From Saccharina japonica (Eukaryota > Sar > Phaeophyceae > Laminariales > Laminariaceae), in assembly GCA_008828725.1 (NCBI GenBank), contig MEHQ01001881.1:103240-167239 (forward strand): a stretch of DNA of 64,000 nucleotides. Direction: 5' to 3'. Made by a program: the position numbers and the translations under genes. Positions 57,168 through 64,000 of the stretch are shown here, piece by piece. Position 1 is the stretch's first letter; each line of letters opens with the position of its first letter. A model generated the notes under the pieces. The model saw nothing but the letters and a program-made list of their open reading frames with translations, had not been told where the DNA came from and searched no databases.

Positions 57168-57784
57168 AGGGTATGTTCGGTAGGGCACGTACCAAAGTAT
57201 ATCGGGGGTATTTATTCGGCAAAAAAATACCCTACCGAACTATACCGGAGGGTGCGGTACGAACCTGATTCCGGTACCCGACACTTCGGTAATATCGGTA
57301 CGAACTCGATACCGGTACCCGACACTTTGGTAAGTTCGGTACGCCCACCCAAATATACCCCGGGTATTGGTGTACCCTCGACCACAATACCGGGGGTAAC
57401 GGTATTTGTTCGGTACGGCTTCGATACCGGTACCCGACACTTCGGTAAGTTCGGTATTTTCTCAATACCGGTACCCGACGTTTCGGTAAGTTCGGTACTT
57501 TTTCAATTCCGGCATGAGCTAAACCAATACCTTGTACCGGTATAAATATTATACGTATGTACTGGTAACACTCAAGACGGCTACGTACTCGTACACACAA
57601 AATGAATCATATGTACAAAATGTATGTGTACCAGTATACTCGTATAATACGACATAATCGTGTACTCTTACTACCATACGTATACGTACGAGTATATGTA
57701 CCAGGTAGTCGAGAGGGGAAACTTGTCAAGACCACGGCCGCTAAACACACCCCGGGTACCGGTAAACCCTACCGAACATTCCCT
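57168..57784. mobile_element. 617-bp inverted-end element with internal repeats
   Basis: GGGTATGTTCGGTAGGG at the left is matched by CCCTACCGAACATTCCC at the right, a 17-bp imperfect inverted repeat. Inside, the unit CCGGTACCCGACACTTCGGT followed by AAGTTCGGTA recurs about five times between 57270 and 57500, and CGGGTATTGGTG- and CCGGGGGTA-type blocks separate the units. There is no open frame of note, so it would be a non-autonomous DNA element. The superfamily is not clear. Confidence 0.65.
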
Positions 57785-60095
57785 GGGTTTTTTTAGTATC
57801 ATGGTCACGGTCCCACATAAAACTGGAAACGGCCCTGGCATTCCCCCCCCGTCCACATGTGTGTACGTGGCACACTTCCTTACTTATTACGAGCGAATGC
57901 GAGTTTCGAAATTTCGAAATTTCCCGGCACTACTACCTGCTACTGCTGTACCTGGTATGCAGTAGTCCCAGGAATGGACTATGCCACCAATAGGAAATAT
58001 AGAGCAGTAGCTGGCCCATACGAGTATAACCAGGAACGGGCCACGTATACATGCCACAATTTACTATGCACGTATACTCGTAGGTAATACCAGCCTGAGC
58101 CTGGTATATACCAGGTACATGATACGCATTTGCTCCGTACTTTGGAGGTTCGTGGAGACACTTGTCCACAGCAATACACACCAACACAGCAAACAGCAAG
58201 GCTTTATTATGCGCGTACGAGTAGCTGTCAAGCAATACGCAGCATGTTCTGGTTTCCCAACGTCGGCATCGAATGTCTCACTCAGCACTCAGCACTATCA
58301 GCTATGGGCTATGACCGTCCAAAAAAAGGAGGGTAATAGCCCATATAGACTCAGCACGCCTCCCTCTTAGTCAGTATACCCAATGGTCGGTCGTCGATGC
58401 AGGCAACGTCGATAGCAACGGAGAAAAGTGGCCAAGTGCCGTGTATCGTGTCTGGATTCCCAACGCCGGCAGTAACTGCCTCGACATGGCTGTCCTCTGC
58501 GGCGAAGCAGCCGTATTACCAGTACACGTGCAGTACCGGCATGCACAACGCACACAACTCTTAATGGCTCTATGCTCCATGGATTCGTGACTGGCTATAA
58601 CTACCACTCCTTCGTATGTAGCAGGAGTATGATAGCTCCACTATCTTGAGGCACACCATTGACCATTGACCATCACGCGTACATGCGCAATGGTTGATGT
58701 GCACACTGCCTGCACCCTTACCACAAGTAGACCACCTCTGCTGGAGCACAAGCAGTGTCGTTTAGACTCGTACACAGCATCAAGTGCATACCGGCTGCTG
58801 CTGTGTTCTGTTCAGCGTGCCTGGTGGATGCCCTGGATCATACTTGGAATAAGTGGTACCTCAAGCACAAGGTTCGTGTTGTGTAGGCTTACGCAGCATC
58901 AAGCGTATACCAGGTATGTACGGTACTGCTGTCTGTGTTTCGTTCAGCGTGTCCGTTGATGCCTGGGGCCTATATGGGCTATGATCCTTTTTTTGGAGGG
59001 TCATACACTTGGAGGTTCAGCAGAGTCGGTACTTGATAGCATCGCCGATCACGGCCTACTTCTGCCGTGGCAAGTCAACAGCTCCATCATACAGCATACT
59101 ACGTAAAGCTAAGCTACGAGTAGGGCCTTGGGCTATGGCCCTGAAAAAATGGGCCTGTGAGCCGCCCACAGCAGCCCAGGGCACAGCAGCGGTAGTGCCT
59201 CTTCGTGCTGCACTCGATGGGAAACTCCTTGGATTAGCGGAACCACTTATGCACCAGGTAGGGTGCCCTCGCACGGGTACAGCAGAAGCTACAATGGGTA
59301 TAATACACGTATGCAAGCGAAATTGTGCACGCGGTCAACATTTTGTTTCAAGTATAAGGGTACGACTGGTTCTGGAAATCGCTTCTCGTACGGGTATGAT
59401 ATGAACGACTTGCTGCTTTCTGTTTCACAGCTGGGCAGGCAGGCAGGCGCAGCAACTTGCAAAAGGCTTGCAGTCATCACGCTCCACCTCTCCACCTCTC
59501 GACCTTTTCGCTCGTTGTTTTTCGCATTTCTTCGATCCCTAGCGCCTGTCAGAGGGAACACCTCGCGTAGGCCCTTAGTCTAGTGCACCGCTCTACCGCC
59601 CTTGATTGCATGTATGCTTGCGCGCGACCCAAGGGCACAAAGTAGTGGACGTGGGAGCACCGCCCCCACAACCAGCGGAAACATACCATAACAAACGGAG
59701 ACAATCCGATTCCGAAGATACATCAAAGGCCGAACGTACATTTTTTTTGGCACCAGCACTCTCGCCGGCGGACCTCTCCTTGCAGCGTGGATTCGAGAAG
59801 CTCCCGCCCTTCTCCTAGCCGCTCCCGATCTCCGAGTGTAGAGCCGCCGTGAACGGTGATGTAGTGGGGGTACTACTTGAGGTGTACCGGGTCAGAGTAT
59901 TAAACGTTGAGCACGGCGCGAATACGGGCGGAAATAAAGTTAAGGATAGTTAAAGTTCGTCGGAGAAATGGAGTTGATGGCAGCCTGGATGCGGTGGTAC
60001 ACAGGGGCTGAATTCCACCACCTAAAGCAAAAAAAAACGCAAAAAGCCACACAGAAGCCACAAGCAGTAGAGTCACACACCCGCCACCACCATCC
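57785..60095. other. No gene recognised; a few hairpins
   Basis: TACGTA- and CCAGGTA-rich noncoding DNA. The stretch 58311-58347 (GGGCTATGACC, an A run, then GGGTAATAGCCC) can form a hairpin, and a similar GGGCTATGATCC/GGAGGGTCATA pair lies at 58976-59006. An open frame at 59009-59404 contains a protein-like segment ending at CAG/GTAGGG but was not accepted. Confidence 0.5.
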
Positions 60096-60464
60096 ATGCT
60101 GGAGGGAAGAAAACATAGGACGATGTGGGAGGTTTCGACCCATAAAGCCGCACTCTTTGCCATAGTGTTGGTTCTGGCCGCTGTGTGTGGGACCGCCACC
60201 AAACATGTTGGTGTTGGAGGGCGCGAAGAGGAGCGGAGGGAATTAGGCGAGCGCTCTGTTCCCACTGGAGATGAATTTGATTTTGCTGCTGCTGGGAAGG
60301 CCGATCGCAAGCTTGCTAGCTATACCTATCTACGCAAGGCCGAGTCGGCGTACAGCTCCTGCCCGGACGGCTACCCGACCTTCGGCAAGCTCGGAGAGAT
60401 GCTGCGGGCGTGGAGCCCGAACGAGCCGGACGTGCCCGAGGGCGGCGTGATCGAGAGACTGCAA
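60096..60464 (+). CDS. First exon of an unidentified signal-anchored protein
   Basis: An ATG at 60096 (or 60123) opens a 123-codon exon that ends in phase 0 at CTGCAA/GTGAGT. Residues about 19-35 are hydrophobic (ALFAIVLVLAAVCGTA), which suits a signal peptide or N-terminal anchor and so a secretory-pathway product. A charged stretch follows (REEERRELGE), then ASYTYLRKAESAYSSCPDGY and LGEMLRAWSPNEPDVPEGGV, which looks like the start of a folded domain. The rest of the gene was not found before 64000. Family not recognised; I prefer the 60123 start because it puts the hydrophobic segment nearer the N terminus. Confidence 0.55.
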
Positions 60465-60609
60465 GTGAGTCCTCAACACAAGACCTTTTGCACCCACGTT
60501 TTTTGGGAGAAACTCATACTTGGAGGATAATTTATGTAGCACTCAAAACATGCCAGATAAAGTACCAAAAATATGACCTGTATTCTGGAGTAGTGTTTCC
60601 TCTATCCTA

Positions 60610-60705
60610 CCCAGCTACGTACACTTCCGGTATGCGCCAGCCCACAGCACCGGCGCTAGCGCTCTAGAGCAGTAGCGGCAACCGGCACTACTCCGCACAC
60701 TAGGT
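60610..60705. mobile_element. GTGCCGG-family fragment
   Basis: TTCCGGTATGCGCCAGCC, then GCGGCAACCGGCACTACTCC and GCACACT match the family centre. The outer arms are absent. Confidence 0.6.
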
Positions 60706-60889
60706 TGAATGATAGGGAATCCCACACGCATATCGTAGACTTACTTGTCTTTTGCCTTTTTCCTAAGCGGGCTCGGTTGGCATGTTGGCACATGCCTGGC
60801 CTCTCGATCTCCCACTTGAAGTCCACCTCCTTCTATTACTTGCGGAACCTGCCGGCTTTTCTTTTATTTCATCCTCTCCCCCCCCCAAA

Positions 60890-61335
60890 GAAAAACACCC
60901 AGCTCTCCCAGCTCAGCTCAGCACAGCTCAGCAGCGCAGCGCCTTGTGATGCCGTGCCCCGGGCGCTGCCGTGCTGTGCTGTGCTGTGCTGTGTTGTGCT
61001 GTGCCGTGCCGTGCTTTGATTTATCTTTTGTACATATGTTCAAGTCCAAGAAGTACCACGTACAGAGTAAAAAAACGGCGCAAATCACACCCAGCTCATC
61101 TCATCAGCTTAGCAAGGCAGCGTAGCTCGGCTCAGCTCAGCAGCGCATCGCCAGGCCGTGTGGTGCCCTGCTGTGTGGCGCGGTGCTGTGCCGTGTTGTG
61201 CGTGCTGTGCTGTGCTGTGCTTCTCTTTCGTCCATACCAGACGTCTAGACGGCGTATTGACGAAGTACCACATAGAATAATCAAAAATGCGCACCCAGTT
61301 CAGCTCAGCTCATCGCAGCAGCGCAGTGCAGTGCT
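60890..61335. repeat. Three large tandem units of CAGCTCAG and GTGCTGT blocks
   Basis: Units beginning CACCCAGCTC at about 60897, 61087 and 61291 each contain a CAGCTCAG-rich part, then a GCTGTGCTGTGCTGT part, then GAAGTACCAC and an A-rich linker. Unit length is about 190-205 bases; the third is incomplete. Confidence 0.75.
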
Positions 61336-61578
61336 GCTGTACTACAGTCCTTTCTTTTTCGTACACATCAAAAGAAGCACATCCATGCGGCGTCCGGGTT
61401 GTTTTCTTGGATGGAGCATGGAGCTCTTGGCATTTGCATGTCGCCTCTTTGCACCGATTGATTTCGACCATTTGTTCCGTTCTGTTATTCCTCGTGAGCG
61501 AGCGTAGCGAGCGGAACCGCCCGCTACAGGAAGCGCCTCGTACATACTACAGTAGTGTACAGCAGTGGGTACCCCTAT

Positions 61579-61734
61579 TTAACCCTTTTAGAACTGCAGT
61601 CCCGTTTTGGGGACAAAGCAGTCTAATTCTAAGTAATTTGTCCCTTACAGGACTGGAGTCCCGTTTTGGGGACAAAGCAGTCTAATTCTAAGTAATTTGT
61701 CCCCAAAACAGGACTCCAGTCCTGTAAGGGTTAA
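61579..61734. mobile_element. TTAA-flanked MITE with internal duplication
   Basis: TTAACCCTTTTAGAACTGCA and CCAGTCCTGTAAGGGTTAA form the ends. An internal block (AGTCCCGTTTTGGGGACAAA to AGTAATTTGTCCC) is present twice. It is the clearest member of the TTAA family in the window. Confidence 0.8.
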
Positions 61735-61944
61735 GAGAGGTAGGTGTGATACAGGCGGAAAACAACTCTCTTATATATAAACTAGCCTTCTCGCTTATCC
61801 ACAGTGGGGATATATATAGGTTTAGTGTTGGCGGGTCCAGCCGGTTTAGCTGTATTATTCTCTTATATAGGATACCCTCTCTTGAGTCGAGGTACCCACT
61901 GCTGCATCATAATTACATAATTGCTGTGGCATACATATGTGCCA

Positions 61945-62130
61945 AGCAATCCCACAGGCACTACGAGTATAACGGGCAACCGGCACTATTATTTACCGGG
62001 GAGCATAGTTAATAGGACCTACGATACAGACAAAAACCTATACATTTACTGATTTTTACTAACAATATTTGGTTTTGTTAACTATGGTCCCCCTTAATAG
62101 TACGATAGAGGGACACCACTACTAGGTACT
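61945..62130. mobile_element. GTGCCGG-family element split by a family C MITE
   Basis: ACGGGCAACCGGCACTATT to the left of 61994 and AGTACGATAGAGGGACACCA to the right of 62096 are adjacent in intact copies in diverged form. The family C element sits between them. Confidence 0.5.
61994..62096. mobile_element. Small MITE (family C), nested
   Basis: TACCGGGGAGCATAGTTAAT on the left and TTAACTATGGTCCCCCTTAA on the right, with the core ACAAAAACCTATACATTTAC. Size about 103 bp. Confidence 0.75.
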
Positions 62131-62227
62131 TGTACCTTGATACGTACGGTTTTTGAGGTCGTCCGCACGTGTGTTTTTCAAGAATTTCCAAACGCGCGGC
62201 AACGTTGGGTCGTAGCCTTGCTCAGCC

Positions 62228-62270
62228 TGGGTTAGGGTTGGGTTAGAGTCACGTATGCTTGGGTTGGGTC
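62228..62270. repeat. Degenerate TTAGGG-like tract
   Basis: GGGTTAGGGTTGGGTTAG and GCTTGGGTTGGGT resemble decayed telomere-type repeats. Confidence 0.4.
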
Positions 62271-62789
62271 GACATCTAAAAGCACAAAAAAAAATGAGTA
62301 CAGCAGTAACCGTATCATGTACGTATAATACTATTTTCGGTACTTTGTGTGGTATGTTTTGGTGCCGCGACTTGGTAAAAAGGGACCTCACATGCTGAAG
62401 TCACCACTGCACCGATTCTCCCACACTAATTCCAAGTTGTTTGTCCCCAAAAACGTGGGCGTTGCAGAGGAAGATTGGGCTTTTTTGTGCGCTACAAGGC
62501 CTTGTTTTAGCCTGCCTGGTATATATGGGCAGCGCTAACTGCAATTCTACTGTAGAACGGCAGCACAAATTGCGACACGCACGCCTAGGGTTCGCGCTCT
62601 CGACCTCCGACAGCTCCTGCGGACGGCTAATCATACTTCTACCTACAACCACTCTGCGCACCGATTCTACAGACAAGTATCGCACCGAGCTTGCCAATAT
62701 GAGTTTCGACGAAACAAGATCTCACAGCTGTGTTTGTGTGTGTGTGTGTTTTTTTTTCTGTACGTAGCCCTCATTGAGAGGTGTTCTTG

Positions 62790-62995
62790 TGCCCCCCCAT
62801 GCCTACTGGCCTATGGGCGCCTTTTGCAACCCCTCTTTCGTATATATGAACTGTTGCATCTCTTGTTGTCATACTGCTGTAGCCCGTAGTCTCCCCCCAT
62901 GCCTGCCCGCCTTTTTGGCTTGCGTGAAATCCCTCTTCTATCGTATGAGCTGTGACATCTCTTATTGCCATACTGCTGTAGCCCGTAGTCCCTTA
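62790..62995. repeat. Two tandem ~103-bp repeats
   Basis: CCCCCCATGCCTACTGGCC/CCCCCCATGCCTGCCCGCC starts each unit, and CATACTGCTGTAGCCCGTAG ends each. Confidence 0.8.
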
Positions 62996-63134
62996 CGGCA
63001 GGGCAGGCTGTACTGCTGCTGTGCATGTTCTGAACCTGAAGCTCCTGCAAGTTACAGCCCTCTTGGGGCTTGTGAGGGGACATTTGGCGATAAACAAATA
63101 TCAACTACAGAGACGATTATGGCGATGGCCACTT

Positions 63135-63335
63135 CGTGATTGGGGGATGATACAATGGTTGGTGTCCGAGTTACAATGATTGCAATGGCAAGGAATCGTA
63201 CGGTATCTACGGGCGCAACATGATCCTACCCGTACTGCTGGGCGCTCACGCTGCTCGTAGACGGTTGATGAATAACACCAAAGATACCCACCAAAGATAT
63301 CGTTTGTTTTGTCGCTGTCCCTTATATCCGTTATG
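63135..63335 (+). repeat. Dispersed repeat family J, copy 3
   Basis: GATGATACAATGGTTGGTGT, GGGCGCTCACGCTGCTCGTA, GACGGTTGATG and CCACCAAAGATATCGTTTGT match copies at 13.6 and 23.7 kb. No intact frame. Confidence 0.65.
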
Positions 63336-63651
63336 TCGGTTATATCGGTTATACCCGTTATAAAGGGTCCCTTAAAAGGGGTACCAAAGGGATTAAAAAT
63401 TGTCAGCCGTTGAGCCTCATGCACCGAAAACAACCGTGACGTGGATTGCAGCCAAAGGTGTCAGAAGACTTGTCAAAAGTCAAACTGTCAGTCGAAAGGG
63501 CCGTCTCTCTGTCAAAGCTGTCAAAATCAAGGCAGTTCCATCCGTCTATTAATGGAGTCTACATATGTTATCCCCTATCTCTGTTAGGAAGCCGCCTCGT
63601 TATCTACGTGGAAACCATTGTGTCCTGTGTGCGTGGCAGCTATGTCCGACA

Positions 63652-63838
63652 TGCAGTAGTGCCGGTGCCTCTATAGTGCCGGTATGCGGCAGCCAACAAT
63701 ACAGGCACTATAGCGGCAACCGGCACAACTCCGCACACTGCCACACTGGCTAATCCCATCTCTTAACCAAGCCATTTCACCGGCACTATACGTAGCGGGC
63801 AGCCGGCACTTCTCAACCGGCACTATAGAGGAACCACT
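63652..63838. mobile_element. GTGCCGG-family MITE, most complete copy
   Basis: GCAGTAGTGCCGGTGCCTCT and ATAGTGCCGGT on the left are matched by ACCGGCACTATAGAGGAACC then ACTACTG on the right. The interior holds a second inverted pair around AACAATACAGGCACTATAGC. Total about 187 bp, no coding capacity. Confidence 0.75.
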
Positions 63839-64000
63839 ACTGTACCATACCTGGCATGCTTCGTACCAGCCCCGGTTTTGATGTTACGGGGTGGGCATAT
63901 CTTGTAATCAGAACCCGCGATGTACGGAAAAATCGCATGTTCCTCTACATTTACGCACCATATTTCCTCCGCAATAGTATCGCGTAGAGCTGATAGCCCG

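Noticed and set aside
59140-59258. Frame with PPTAAQGTAAVVPLRAALDG ending at CAG/GTAGGG
   Set aside because: It faintly recalls the C-terminal part of short-chain dehydrogenases, but there is no glycine-rich or YxxxK motif and no upstream exon.

Overview
This is a eukaryotic nuclear window, gene-poor and intron-rich. The genes have several short GC-rich exons with GTGAGT/GTAAGT-type donors, introns of up to about 5.8 kb, and noncoding DNA full of CTG/CTA/GTA triplet runs and small transposable elements. There is no bacterial organisation. A metazoan-type NELF-A gene argues against a land plant or fungus. Intron style, triplet-rich noncoding DNA and TTAGGG-type repeats would fit a brown alga or related stramenopile, but I cannot prove that from the sequence and hold it at about even odds.

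Four multi-exon genes could be rebuilt by joining exons whose splice phases close and whose joined protein restores known domain motifs. (1) 14.4-18.1 kb, minus: a CELF/Bruno-type RNA-binding protein with three RRMs. (2) 19.7-27.2 kb, plus: a full-length homologue of Negative Elongation Factor A, two coding exons. (3) 27.9-33.6 kb, minus: an ankyrin-repeat plus fibronectin-III protein, four exons; its last join is less certain. (4) 34.0-39.3/39.9 kb, plus: a METTL13/EEF1AKMT4-type SAM methyltransferase with a Ser-rich N-terminal region, seven clear exons and a possible tiny last one. Genes 1 and 2, and genes 3 and 4, are divergent (head to head); genes 2 and 3 converge. Isolated exons of unidentified genes lie at 8.3-8.9 kb (minus), 46.3 kb (plus) and 60.1-60.5 kb (plus, signal-anchor type).

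The first 2.4 kb is a C/T-rich block with an 84-base C homopolymer. The rest of 2.4-14 kb and of 40-64 kb is mostly repeats: a tRNA-derived SINE family whose copies carry different tRNA-like heads; a dispersed family ending in an AC run (here 'family B'); at least four MITE-like families with terminal inverted repeats (a 100-bp family with GGGGGACCATAGTAAATAG ends, TTAA-flanked piggyBac-like elements, Stowaway-like elements, and a GTGCCGG palindromic family); a 617-bp element with 17-bp inverted ends and internal repeats; and several local tandem arrays. Some copies are nested (SINE in family B, family B in the GTGCCGG family, a 100-bp MITE in the GTGCCGG family), which gives a relative insertion order.

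Three of the rebuilt genes point to RNA-level or translation-level control: NELF-A in promoter-proximal pausing, the CELF-like protein in splicing or mRNA stability, and the methyltransferase probably in translation-factor lysine methylation. I see no evidence that they form one functional system; the shared theme may be chance.
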